The notes: generated by a model from the sequence alone, not told the origin. A stretch of DNA of 64,000 nucleotides from Ruminococcaceae bacterium UBA5406 (GCA_002407675.1 DHNW01000027.1:1328-65327); one strand, 5' to 3'; counted from the first letter of the stretch, positions 51,429-60,173 are shown. Made by a program: numbers and translations.

Positions 51429-52373
51429 TTAGTCCCCCACCTTTCTCAGCAGATAGTGGATGAATTTATTGGTCAGGACCATGAGCAGGAACAGCACGGT
51501 GGCAATAGCGGAGGCGTACCCGAGTTCAAAACGGATGGTGCCGTAGTCCACCAGATGGGTGACCATCGTTGTGCCGGCGTAATTGACGCTGGGGAAACCG
51601 GCAAGATTGATGGAAATATCGGAGACCGCGAACGACTGCGTAATCTGAAGCACGGCTCCCAGCAGCAGCTGGGGCTTCATGGCCGGCAGCGTTATGTACC
51701 ACAGTTCCTGCCACCGGTTGCGGACCCCGTCGATGGCGCCGGCCTCGTAAAGGGTCGGGTCAACGGTCTGGAAACCGGCGATAAAGACGAGGAATCCGGT
51801 GCCGAGGCTGAGCCATAACTGAATGACGATCAGCAGGGGCATGATATAAGTCGTATTCTTAAACCAGTTGATGGCGTCGGATATCAGCCCGAGGTTCATC
51901 AGAATTGAATTGGCGTACCCGTAGCGGTCGCCGCTGAAAATCAGCTGCCAGATAAAGTAGGCATTTCCAGCCAGGGAAGGCGCGTAAAAAATCACCGTGA
52001 GGAACGACCGTAGCTTCGGACCAAAATCGTTGATGATCCAGGCAAAGAAAAAACAGGCAAAATAACTGACGGGCCCGGTGATCACGGCAAACAGCATGGT
52101 GTTCTTCACCGCGATGGTAAAGATGTCATCCTCCAGAAACAGGCGCTTATAGTTCTGGAACCCCACAAACGTCGGCGGCTGCAGCATATCAAAGTTGCAG
52201 AAGCTCAGGAAGACGGAAACGATTACGGGCAGCACGGTGAACAGGAAAAAGAGGATAAAGTACGGCGCTATCAAAACATAGCACGCCTTGTTTTTGCGGA
52301 TCCTGCTCCAAACCGTTTCTTTCGGCCTTTCACCCGCCGGCGCACAGGCGGCGGGCGTCAACACTTTATTCAT
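51429..52373 (-). CDS. ABC transporter permease, MalF type (first importer)
   Basis: A 314-residue permease with six predicted membrane segments (first near YVLIAPYFILFFLFTVLPVI) and the loop EAGAIDGVRNRWQELWYITL. It is 11 nt after the 973-residue binding protein and forms the channel with the next permease. Confidence 0.87.
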   Translation of the reverse strand: MNKVLTPAACAPAGERPKETVWSRIRKNKACYVLIAPYFILFFLFTVLPVIVSVFLSFCNFDMLQPPTFVGFQNYKRLFLEDDIFTIAVKNTMLFAVITGPVSYFACFFFAWIINDFGPKLRSFLTVIFYAPSLAGNAYFIWQLIFSGDRYGYANSILMNLGLISDAINWFKNTTYIMPLLIVIQLWLSLGTGFLVFIAGFQTVDPTLYEAGAIDGVRNRWQELWYITLPAMKPQLLLGAVLQITQSFAVSDISINLAGFPSVNYAGTTMVTHLVDYGTIRFELGYASAIATVLFLLMVLTNKFIHYLLRKVGD

Positions 52374-52384
52374 TGCAATATCTC

Positions 52385-55306
52385 CTACGAATCCAGATGG
52401 AATTCATTCCGTTTGTTCTTTATCTCGTCGTTAATATACCGCACATTATCCATCAGCGCTTCGCGGGAGCCTTCTTTTTTGTCGATTACAACCGTCGCAA
52501 AAGCGTTGGTGAGGTCCCTTGCCGTGTAATAGCCGCCCGGAACCTGAGGAATGCCCTTAACGCTTTTGTACGCTTCCGTCAGGTTCTTAAAGTCCGAAGT
52601 AGGCCACGGGAGGCTCTCAAGCGCTTTGATATTTGCCGTGGGATACCGGGCGGCGGGGCCCTGCAGGGCTTCCATTTCAAGCCCGTATTTCGTCTGAATT
52701 TCCGCCGATGTCCACCATTTCAGGTATTCCCAGGCCGCTTCCTTGTCTTTGGCCTTCCGCAGGATGATGGTGGACGTCCCGGTTGACGGAACGGAATGAT
52801 TGATGGAACCGTCTGCCATTTTTGTCCCCGGGACTTTTGTAAAGCCCCACAGGCCCTTGATTTCCGGAGCCGATACCTGCAGGGTATTGTAGAGGGAATA
52901 ATCGGCGATCACGATGGGATCTTCCCCCGTGCGGAAGCGGTTCTGCGGATCAAATTCCCTTGCCAGCGAATAATCCGTGTAATAACCGGTCCATTCCTTA
53001 AAGGCCCGGACCGCCGTGTCGCTGTCCAGGGCGGAAGACTTGCCGTCCTTATTGTAAAAGGCCCCGTTCCGCTGATAGAGGAACATGCCATAGGTCAGGT
53101 CGGTCTGCGAGGGGGCGGTGCTGCCCTGCTGGATGGGCGGAATCGGCACCATGCCGAATTCCATGTTGTTTTTTGCCAGGACGGACATATCCGCTTTCAC
53201 GTCGTCCCAGGTCCGCGGCACCGAAAGCCCCAGCTTTTTCAGGATATCTTTGCGGTAGAACATCATATTGAACGTCTGCGTTTCCGGCAGCGCGTAGCAT
53301 TTTCCGCGGAACTGGAACGGAACCAGTGCGCTTTTCCGGAACCGGGATGCCACGGAGGTATAGTCGCCGAACTGCGTCAGGTCAACCACGGCGCTGCGGA
53401 GCGCGTAGTTGATCGGGACGTCGTTTGTTACCTGCATTGCAACGTCCGGCCCCTGCCCGGCAAGGGTTGCCGGCAGGAGCGAATCCATCTGCACAAGCAT
53501 CAGGTTTACGTTAATCCCGGTTTCCTTGGTAAAGGATTCGTCGATCAGCGACTTCATTGTGTTGGCCTGGTCACGTCCGCTGCCGACCCAGACGGTGATG
53601 TTCCTTTCATCTTTCTGGTTGGAGACATTGCCGATTGCACTGTAATTGTTTACGAAAGAATCAAACAAAAGCCGGACGTGGAACGCGATATTGGCCCACA
53701 GGGAGTTTTTGGTTTTCGGCGCCGGGTTCCCCGGGGGGATGAGATAGATGGCGTCGATCTGGAGCGGCATTTCCTGCACTTCTGTCAGCCAGGTGCCGAG
53801 GGAGCCGATATTCGTCTCGAAACTGTCTTCCCGGGACGGTATTTTTTCCACGTCTTCATAAAACAGCTTGAGCTGCTGAGTTACGGTCAGAATAACGGCT
53901 TCCTTGTCGCTGCTCTGGCCGGTCAGGCTCCGGATTCCCTGCGCCGCTTTTGTCAGCCGGGCGTATTCCTCTTTCAGTTCCCCGGCAAGGCCCGGCAGGT
54001 TCTGCGCAAGCTGGTAGTCCCTCCAGCGGTCCGGCTGCTGGCCGGTCAGCATTACGACTTTCTGATAAATCGTATTCAGGCGCTTGATGCTCTGTTGAAC
54101 TTCACGGATGTACAGGGAGGCTTTGCCGAGTACCACCCTCATCCGCAGCGTGTGTGTCCCTTTTGACAGATAAAACAGATAAGGGGATTTTCCGCCGAGG
54201 ATCTGCTGGCGCCAGCCGCTGCCGTAGCCGAACGGGATTTCCTCCATCTCCGCAAAGGGAATTTTTCCGTCGATGGAAAGCTCCCGCGGAACGTAAAGCC
54301 CCCGCATCCAGTTTTGCAGCACATTCAGGCCGATTTCGTAAAGACCGGACTGCTGGACGTTGATCCGCCACTCGATCCACTGGCCGGCGTACCGCCAGTT
54401 GTAGCCGCCGATGGAATTCAGCTTGATCTTGCCGACCCCGTTGGGTTCCACCGTGGGGCTGGAGCGGTCCGTAATCGGGTACAGGGTCGGGGAGGATTTC
54501 CTTGCGGCCTTTTCGGCCTGCAGCACAATGTCCCGGCCGGTCGCTTTCTGGTATCCTTTCCGCGCGTATTCCTTCCGGACTTCTTTGTAGGAAGGAATCG
54601 TTTCCTCGCCGCGGATTGAAATTTTTCGGATGATCATCGGCTCTTTTTGAGAAACCAGCTCAATCGTATGTTTTCCGGCGGTCAGGTAAAAGAGGAACGG
54701 CCGGGTATAATAGCCGTCGGCGTCTTCCAGCCGCGATTCTTCCCATGACGGTTTTTCAACCTGCTTCGGTTTCATCTCGTTGCCCTGATTGTCCTTCTGG
54801 ATCGTGTCGCTCTCGTTTGCCCATATCCGGCGGAATTCCACGTCGGCCGCCTCGGCGAACGGGAGTTTTCCGTCAACGAACACCGAGCGCTGGATGTCGG
54901 AGCTTTTTCCTTCCACCGGGTAATACTGGACCGAGATATTATAAAGGCCCGTTTCGCGCACGTCCGCCGTCCACCCGATGGAACCGGACTCCTGTGTCAA
55001 AACGGAAACCCCTTCCATTCCTTCGCAGCCGCTGTATTTTTTCACCTCCATTCCTTTCACCGTGGTGAAATCTCCGGCGTCAATTTCATACTGTGCTTTC
55101 GGTTTCGCCGCATTCCTGTATTTTTCCAGATAGGCGGAGTACAGTTCCTTGTCAGAGTAGGAATCAATCTGATCCTGGTAGGTGTCCAGGCTGGCGTCAG
55201 AGGCCGTGCCGCCTCCCGACTGGGCGGATGCCGGAACGGCCTGCATCAGGGCAGCGCAGAGAAGGACGCAGGCAAACGAAGTCTTCAGCTTTGATGAAAA
55301 TCTCAT
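52385..55306 (-). CDS. giant ABC substrate-binding protein with tandem carbohydrate-binding-like modules
   Basis: A 973-residue secreted protein, about twice normal binding-protein length. A signal peptide ends near PASA-Q (residue 28); no lipobox Cys is present. Two beta modules follow at about 72-231 and 259-403. They share an internal repeat (FVDGKLPFAEAADVEF and SIDGKIPFAEMEEIPF) and carbohydrate-binding-like lines (GLYNISVQYY; KHTIELVS). A helical linker (about 405-500) leads to a family-1 solute-binding domain from about 568. It is first in the eleven-gene operon. It probably captures a polymer or long oligosaccharide for the first importer. How it stays at the cell surface is unclear. 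Confidence 0.83.
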   Translation of the reverse strand: MRFSSKLKTSFACVLLCAALMQAVPASAQSGGGTASDASLDTYQDQIDSYSDKELYSAYLEKYRNAAKPKAQYEIDAGDFTTVKGMEVKKYSGCEGMEGVSVLTQESGSIGWTADVRETGLYNISVQYYPVEGKSSDIQRSVFVDGKLPFAEAADVEFRRIWANESDTIQKDNQGNEMKPKQVEKPSWEESRLEDADGYYTRPFLFYLTAGKHTIELVSQKEPMIIRKISIRGEETIPSYKEVRKEYARKGYQKATGRDIVLQAEKAARKSSPTLYPITDRSSPTVEPNGVGKIKLNSIGGYNWRYAGQWIEWRINVQQSGLYEIGLNVLQNWMRGLYVPRELSIDGKIPFAEMEEIPFGYGSGWRQQILGGKSPYLFYLSKGTHTLRMRVVLGKASLYIREVQQSIKRLNTIYQKVVMLTGQQPDRWRDYQLAQNLPGLAGELKEEYARLTKAAQGIRSLTGQSSDKEAVILTVTQQLKLFYEDVEKIPSREDSFETNIGSLGTWLTEVQEMPLQIDAIYLIPPGNPAPKTKNSLWANIAFHVRLLFDSFVNNYSAIGNVSNQKDERNITVWVGSGRDQANTMKSLIDESFTKETGINVNLMLVQMDSLLPATLAGQGPDVAMQVTNDVPINYALRSAVVDLTQFGDYTSVASRFRKSALVPFQFRGKCYALPETQTFNMMFYRKDILKKLGLSVPRTWDDVKADMSVLAKNNMEFGMVPIPPIQQGSTAPSQTDLTYGMFLYQRNGAFYNKDGKSSALDSDTAVRAFKEWTGYYTDYSLAREFDPQNRFRTGEDPIVIADYSLYNTLQVSAPEIKGLWGFTKVPGTKMADGSINHSVPSTGTSTIILRKAKDKEAAWEYLKWWTSAEIQTKYGLEMEALQGPAARYPTANIKALESLPWPTSDFKNLTEAYKSVKGIPQVPGGYYTARDLTNAFATVVIDKKEGSREALMDNVRYINDEIKNKRNEFHLDS

Positions 55307-55398
55307 ACCGGAAAGATCTCACTCCTTAGCGGCATCCCGGAATTCGGCATCAGGGATGCACATTCCGTAATATTATGTAATATATTTTTTAAAAATAC

Positions 55399-55406
55399 AT
55401 TGCAAT
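55399..55406. promoter_or_regulatory. palindrome in the leader of the eleven-gene operon (candidate LacI operator)
   Basis: ATTGCAAT is an 8-bp palindrome centred on GC, the symmetry of many LacI-family operators. It lies about 35 nt past the predicted transcription start. The leader also has AT-rich partial repeats (TAATATTATGTAATATA near 55370). A LacI-family gene lies just upstream (55692-56717). Weak evidence. Confidence 0.3.
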
Positions 55407-55445
55407 ATTAATAATAAAATAGTTCAAAACTGTATTTACCACATC

Positions 55446-55474
55446 ATTATAAGTTTCATGTATAAGATTGTCAA
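55446..55474 (-). promoter_or_regulatory. consensus sigma-A promoter of the eleven-gene operon
   Basis: On the minus strand, TTGACA (55474-55469) and TATAAT (55451-55446) with a 17-nt spacer, matching consensus at all 12 positions. The start near 55439 leaves a leader of about 130 nt before the giant binding protein. In the 385-nt gap 55307-55691 I see only this promoter, the leader and the terminator at 55643-55677. Confidence 0.8.
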
Positions 55475-55642
55475 GAGAAATATTAGTTTTTTTTACTATA
55501 AAAAATTTCTTAATGCAGGAATCTTTTTAACAATTATTACATTATGCGGCTTGCTCTTCGAGAGGCATGCGGCAATTATGCAAGATAATTATGCACGATT
55601 TTTAAGAATGCCCGGAAGCGGCCGGAGCCCCGTCGGCCGCAT

Positions 55643-55677
55643 AAAAAAACAGCCGGGCGCAATTTTGCGCCCGGCTG
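55643..55677 (-). terminator. terminator of the upstream LacI gene
   Basis: CAGCCGGGCGC and GCGCCCGGCTG form a perfect 11-bp stem at 55650-55677, followed on the minus strand by seven T. It ends the LacI gene and isolates it from the eleven-gene operon. Confidence 0.88.
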
Positions 55678-55691
55678 AAAACAACGGCTTT

Positions 55692-56717
55692 TTAAGAATC
55701 TTCTTTCGGGAAGACGACCTTTGTGCTGACAAAAACCGACTCGCAGTTCTTCTGCGGGCATTGGATCCGTTCCAGCAGCATCTGAAACAGACGCTTTCCA
55801 ATATATTCGTTGTCCACGTGGACCGTACCGAAAGACGTCCGGTCCAGCAGATTCATTTTGTCGTCGAATCCGGTCACCTGGATGTCTTTCGGCACCGCAA
55901 AGCCTTTCTGGCTGAAGAAATGGATCGCTTCCATGGCAATATCGTCGCTTGCGCAGACAACGGCATCCGCCCGGCCGCACAGTTTTTGCAGGCAGCCTTC
56001 CATTTCTGAGCAGCGGTAGTACCAGAGCGGGTCCCGGCCGGTTATGCACAGGTCTTCCTCAGGCTGGAGCCCCGCGTCGCAAAGCGCGTCCCGAAACCCG
56101 CGCCACCGGTCGCAAACCGTGCGGCAGTAGCGGATATTGCCCAGAAAGGCAAAGCTTTTCCGCCCTTCCCGGATTAAGCGGCTGACAAGGGAATACATGC
56201 TGTAATAGCTTTCGACAAGGACGGCGTCGGCCGGAATTTCACCGTGGGAATATTTTGCCGGTGCGTCGTAAAAGACGGCTGGGATCCGCGTTCCGGCAAT
56301 TTTCTGAATATATTCTTCACTGAACACGCTCAGGCAGATAATCCCCTGAACGTTTCCGCAGGCAATATCTTTCGGCAGAATGAGCTTCTTTTCTTCCTCC
56401 CGGCTGATAAAATGCATCATAAAGGAGTAGTCTGTGTTTTCAGAGATATCGGATATTCCGAACAGAATCCTGTTCCAGAAGGAAGACGGTTCCCTTTTGG
56501 CAATAACGGCTATTTTCCTTGCGCCGGCCAGCACGGATTCATTCATTTCCGCCTTTACGCTCCGAGGCAGTTTGGTATAGCCCATCTCAAAGGCCTGGTT
56601 CAGAATTTTCCGGCGGGTCTGGGGCGCAACAATCGTGCTGCCGTGCAGGGCTTTCGACACGGTGTTCCTTGAAAGGCCAAGCGCTTCGGCAATGTCGTTT
56701 TCGGAAACTTTTTTCAT
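55692..56717 (-). CDS. LacI family regulator 1 (next to the eleven-gene operon)
   Basis: A 341-residue repressor-type protein. The N-terminal helix-turn-helix is VSENDIAEALGLSRNTVSKA with the LacI hinge region, and a periplasmic-binding-like core follows (LAGARKIAVIAKREPSSFWN; DIQVTGFDDKMNLL; TVHVDNEYIGKRLF). It has its own promoter and a strong terminator. It sits directly upstream of the eleven-gene operon and is the likely regulator of it. The inducing sugar is unknown. Confidence 0.9.
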   Translation of the reverse strand: MKKVSENDIAEALGLSRNTVSKALHGSTIVAPQTRRKILNQAFEMGYTKLPRSVKAEMNESVLAGARKIAVIAKREPSSFWNRILFGISDISENTDYSFMMHFISREEEKKLILPKDIACGNVQGIICLSVFSEEYIQKIAGTRIPAVFYDAPAKYSHGEIPADAVLVESYYSMYSLVSRLIREGRKSFAFLGNIRYCRTVCDRWRGFRDALCDAGLQPEEDLCITGRDPLWYYRCSEMEGCLQKLCGRADAVVCASDDIAMEAIHFFSQKGFAVPKDIQVTGFDDKMNLLDRTSFGTVHVDNEYIGKRLFQMLLERIQCPQKNCESVFVSTKVVFPKEDS

Positions 56718-56766
56718 TCCTGCTACTTTCCTTCGTATTTTATGAATTTCAGTGGCTTACCGTATC

Positions 56767-56795
56767 ACTATATCATAAAAAACGAAGAATTTCAA
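56767..56795 (-). promoter_or_regulatory. sigma-A promoter of LacI regulator 1
   Basis: On the minus strand, TTGAAA (56795-56790) and TATAGT (56772-56767) with a 17-nt spacer, about 50 nt upstream of the start codon. Confidence 0.6.
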
Positions 56796-56854
56796 TTGCT
56801 AATGTAAAATAATGTATGATTTATTGAAACATTTTCACATCACATTATTACATT

Positions 56855-58024
56855 TTATGTTTTCTGAATTCTTACCCGGCTGGAAGCGGCCCGAACGCCG
56901 GCCTCCCTCCTCAGAATTTCAAAGCACATACGCCCGTTGTGGCAGGGGCACTTCGAAGGCCCGGCAATAAGTTTGCCGCTGTCCGGGTGGCCGCCGCCGT
57001 CCACCTGCCAGAACCATTCCGAACCGGGCCTTGGGTCGGCCAGATAAGTCTTGATGTAGTTCCACACATCGACAGCCGCGTGGAGATATTCCGGGTGGCC
57101 GGGCTTTTTCTGGTAGGCGTTGAGGAAGCCGACAACCGCTTCCGCCTGCACCCATCCGACCCGCATCTCGTTTCCAGGTTTGTATACGCTCCCGACGGAA
57201 TGCCCGCGGTATGCTTCGCGGTAAACGCGCGCCGCCAGCCGGGAAGTCAGGGTAGAGACCTTCCGCGAAAGGCCCTTTTCCCCCAGCAGGCCGCAGCCCC
57301 GGTCCAAGAGCCACGAGGCTTCGATGTCGAAGCCGCAGGAATCCGGAATTTCCGGCTTTTTATCGGCTGGATGGTAGACGTTATCCAGAAAAACGCGCAG
57401 GATTCTCTTCATGCTCTTCGCGGCGCCGGGGTCCCGGGCGGCCCTGTAAAGGCCGCAGTAAGCCTCGAACACGTACAGCAGGGTGTTCAGGGAGTTTTCC
57501 GCCGGGCATCCGTCCCTGCCGCTTATCCCGTCCCGGATCGGGTGAAAGGAACGGTCGAACGTATCCAGGAAACCGCCGGCGGCGGCGCACCGCGTTTCCA
57601 TCAGCCGGCAGATTCCGCCGGCAAGGCCGAGCGCCTCCGGGTCCGAAGTCAGCTGGTAATAAGCGGAAAGGGCGTACACGGCGGACGCAAGGCTGCGCGT
57701 GTCTTTTGAGTCGTCCAGGACCTTTCCGTCGGGGAGTACCGTCCGGTAAAGGCCGCCGAACTCCCTGTCCCAAAAAGCGTTTTTCAGAAAAGCATACGCA
57801 TGGGCCGCTTCCTGCGCCAGATCGCTGCGCTTCAGCAGAACCGCGGCGGTGGAGAAAAACCACAGGATACGGCTGTTCAGGATCGAGCTTTTTTCCGCTT
57901 GCCGGTTGATTGACAGGTTGAAGTCAACCTGTCCGAAATAGCCGCCGTTTTCACTGTCATGCAGGCTTTTCCAGAAGGGAATAATTTTCCCTGCAAGCAT
58001 GTCGTTCGCTTCGTCGAACAGCAT
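56855..58024 (-). CDS. AGE family epimerase (cellobiose/mannobiose 2-epimerase-like)
   Basis: A 389-residue alpha/alpha-barrel enzyme. NGGYFGQVDFN, RILWFFSTAAVLLKR, the central GNEMRVGWVQAEAVVGF and the C-terminal WQVDGGGHPDSGKLI followed by CHNGRMCFE match the N-acylglucosamine/cellobiose 2-epimerase family with its catalytic His. It would interconvert a glucose-ending and a mannose-ending disaccharide. Paired with GH130 in one operon, conversion of mannobiose to mannosyl-glucose is likely. The ATG at 58024 follows AAAGAGGGAAG; ATG 58048 is in frame but lacks this site. The HNGR stretch replaces the more usual YHNxR. Confidence 0.85.
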   Translation of the reverse strand: MLFDEANDMLAGKIIPFWKSLHDSENGGYFGQVDFNLSINRQAEKSSILNSRILWFFSTAAVLLKRSDLAQEAAHAYAFLKNAFWDREFGGLYRTVLPDGKVLDDSKDTRSLASAVYALSAYYQLTSDPEALGLAGGICRLMETRCAAAGGFLDTFDRSFHPIRDGISGRDGCPAENSLNTLLYVFEAYCGLYRAARDPGAAKSMKRILRVFLDNVYHPADKKPEIPDSCGFDIEASWLLDRGCGLLGEKGLSRKVSTLTSRLAARVYREAYRGHSVGSVYKPGNEMRVGWVQAEAVVGFLNAYQKKPGHPEYLHAAVDVWNYIKTYLADPRPGSEWFWQVDGGGHPDSGKLIAGPSKCPCHNGRMCFEILRREAGVRAASSRVRIQKT

Positions 58025-58082
58025 GACACTTCCCTCTTTCCATTCCATGTTGTGTTCCGCCCGGGCCGCGGGCTCCGCCGTT

Positions 58083-59096
58083 TCAGCCCCGGCTGCTTCC
58101 GGAGCCCCGGAGATCCAGCACGGATTCCCGGGATATGATCTTTCCCCTGCTTAGGATTCGGTTTTTCTGCCTGCCCGGCCCCATGTCCCGCAGGAGCGCC
58201 TTTACGGTGAGGCGCGCCATTTCGGCCAGATTCACGTGGACCGTTGTAATCTGGGGATCGGATTTTACAGCGTGGACGGAATCGTCAAAACCGGCGACGG
58301 AAACGTCAAGCGGAACCCGGAAGCCTTTCTGCTCCAGGCTGCGGATCAGCAGCCCGGCCACCTCGTCGCAGTTGCAGACGAAGGCGGTCGGCATAGTGCC
58401 GGGCAGGGGGATGTCGAGGTATCTGCCGTCGCTTTGCCTGTCGTTGAGGATCCACTCCCGCCGGAACGGAAGGTGATGCTCAATCAGCGCCTTGCAGTAA
58501 CCGAGGAATCGGTCCTGGATGCTGCTGGTGTAGTTGAGGTTTCCGACAAAGCCGATTTTGGTGTGGCCGAAGAGGATCAGGCGGTCTGTCAGTTCGTAAG
58601 CGCTGAAAAAATTGTCGGTGTTCACGCTTGTAACGTTAAATCCGTCATAGTAGAAATCGAGAAAAACCATGGGGATCTGAAGTTCCTGGAGTTTTTGCAG
58701 ATATTCCCGCGGCAGCTGCCCCATGACAATAATTCCGCCTGCCTCGCGGTTTTTCAGCTTTTCCGGGACGGCGCCGTTTTGTTCGCTCTGCCGGTCGAGG
58801 ATCGTGAGGATCGCGTCGATATGCAGCTTTTCCAGTTCTTCCGAAAGGTAACGGTACAGTTTTACGTAAAAGCAGTCGCTGCCGCCGAAAAAATGCTCCG
58901 CGGTGAGGATGGTTATTTTAGAAACGGGCCGGCGGCTTTTCCCGCCGTACTGGTAGCCCAGCCGCTCCGCCGTGTCCAGGACTTTTTCCCGGACATTTTT
59001 GCTCACGTCGCTTTTGCCGCGCAGCACTTTGGAGACGGTGACTTTCGAAACGCCCAGGCTGTCGGCAATATCCTGCATGCTTACCTTGTTTTTCAT
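58083..59096 (-). CDS. LacI family regulator 2 (GH130-epimerase operon)
   Basis: A 337-residue repressor-type protein. The N-terminal DNA-binding unit is VSMQDIADSLGVSKVTVSKV with the hinge, and a sugar-binding core follows (ISKITILTAEHFFGGSD-like start; DVSVAGFDDSVHAV; TTVHVNLAEMARLTVKALL). It lies between GH130 and the epimerase with gaps of 60 and 58 nt, so it is in the same transcript and probably autoregulated. The 14-bp palindrome at 60244-60257 upstream of GH130 is its likely operator. Confidence 0.9.
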   Translation of the reverse strand: MKNKVSMQDIADSLGVSKVTVSKVLRGKSDVSKNVREKVLDTAERLGYQYGGKSRRPVSKITILTAEHFFGGSDCFYVKLYRYLSEELEKLHIDAILTILDRQSEQNGAVPEKLKNREAGGIIVMGQLPREYLQKLQELQIPMVFLDFYYDGFNVTSVNTDNFFSAYELTDRLILFGHTKIGFVGNLNYTSSIQDRFLGYCKALIEHHLPFRREWILNDRQSDGRYLDIPLPGTMPTAFVCNCDEVAGLLIRSLEQKGFRVPLDVSVAGFDDSVHAVKSDPQITTVHVNLAEMARLTVKALLRDMGPGRQKNRILSRGKIISRESVLDLRGSGSSRG

Positions 59097-59156
59097 TCTG
59101 TCCGGCTCCTTTGATGGTATTTTTCCGCCGCCGGGTGGGGAGAAATTTCCGGCGAT

Positions 59157-60173
59157 CTACCGGTATTCGGTCTCGTCGCCGGGGAGAAGCCGCGAGTGCC
59201 CTTTCATATAGCGGACAAGTTCGTCCACCCGGGTGAAAGCGACGGCAACGTAAGTATCCGCCGCCCCGTAGTAGATGGCGATACGCCCCGTTGCGGCGTC
59301 CTGAAGGGTAGCGCACGGGAAGACCACGTTCGGCACGAAGCCCCTCGTTTCGTAATCCTCCTGCGGGGTCAGGAGGTACTCGTTTGTGCGGTAAAGCACC
59401 TTGCTGGGATTGTCAATATCCAGCAGTGCCGCCCCAAAACTGTAAACATAGCCGTTGCAGGTCCCCGAAACGCCGTGGTAGAACAGCAGCCAGCCTTCCG
59501 TCGTTTCAATCGGCGCGGGCCCTGCGCCGATTTTCAGGCTCTGCCACGAGCCGCCGCCTTTGGTCATCACGCGCCGGTGCCGGCCCCAGTAGATCAGATC
59601 CGGGCTTTCACTCAGGAAAATGTCGCCGAAGGCCGTGTGCCCGCCGTCGCTCGGCCGGCTGAGCAATATGTATCTGCCGTGGATCTTCCGGGGGAACAGC
59701 ACCCCGTTGCGGTTAAACGGGATGAACGGGTTCTCAAGCCGCGTGAATGTCTTGAAATCTTCGGTTACCCCCAGGCCGAGGGCGGCGCCGCCGAAGTCCG
59801 TACACCATACAATATAGTATTTGCCCTCAATTTCGATCAGCCTGGGGTCGTAGGCGTAAGAGGGATCATAGGGCCTGCCTTCCGGATCTTTCCAATGGAT
59901 CTCTTCGTCGTCAATATCCCAGTGGATGGCGTCCCCGCTTCTGCCGAAATGCAGGTTCGAGATGCCGTCTTTGTGATCCGAACGGAAAATTCCGGCAAAT
60001 CCGTCCCCGTAAGGGATTACGGCGCTGTTGAAGATGCGCGCGGACTTCTCCGTCGGTTCCCAGCCGATAATCGGGTTTCCCCTGTACCGCCACACGGCGT
60101 TCCGGCACCCTTCCGGCCGTTCCTGCCATGGAATATTCGGCAGGGCGCTGCCAATGATTTTTACCTGTTCCAT
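59157..60173 (-). CDS. GH130 beta-mannoside phosphorylase
   Basis: A 338-residue five-bladed propeller phosphorylase. WRYRGNPIIGW, NSAVIPYGDGFAGIFRSD and AYDPRLIEIEGKYYIVW (candidate catalytic region near D109) are typical of GH130. GAGPAPIETTEGWLLFYHGV (20 residues) and the C-terminal VFPCATLQDAATGRIAIYYG are further hallmarks. It would split a beta-mannoside with phosphate to give mannose-1-phosphate. The ATG at 60173 follows AGGAGG; an in-frame ATG at 60191 is too early. With the epimerase, mannobiose or mannosyl-glucose is the probable substrate. Length suits GH130_2-like or related subgroups; the subgroup is uncertain. Confidence 0.88.
   Translation of the reverse strand: MEQVKIIGSALPNIPWQERPEGCRNAVWRYRGNPIIGWEPTEKSARIFNSAVIPYGDGFAGIFRSDHKDGISNLHFGRSGDAIHWDIDDEEIHWKDPEGRPYDPSYAYDPRLIEIEGKYYIVWCTDFGGAALGLGVTEDFKTFTRLENPFIPFNRNGVLFPRKIHGRYILLSRPSDGGHTAFGDIFLSESPDLIYWGRHRRVMTKGGGSWQSLKIGAGPAPIETTEGWLLFYHGVSGTCNGYVYSFGAALLDIDNPSKVLYRTNEYLLTPQEDYETRGFVPNVVFPCATLQDAATGRIAIYYGAADTYVAVAFTRVDELVRYMKGHSRLLPGDETEYR

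Noticed and set aside
52796..54166. A 456-residue plus-strand open frame
   Set aside because: It is antisense to the giant binding protein, with no ribosome site and no recognisable motif.
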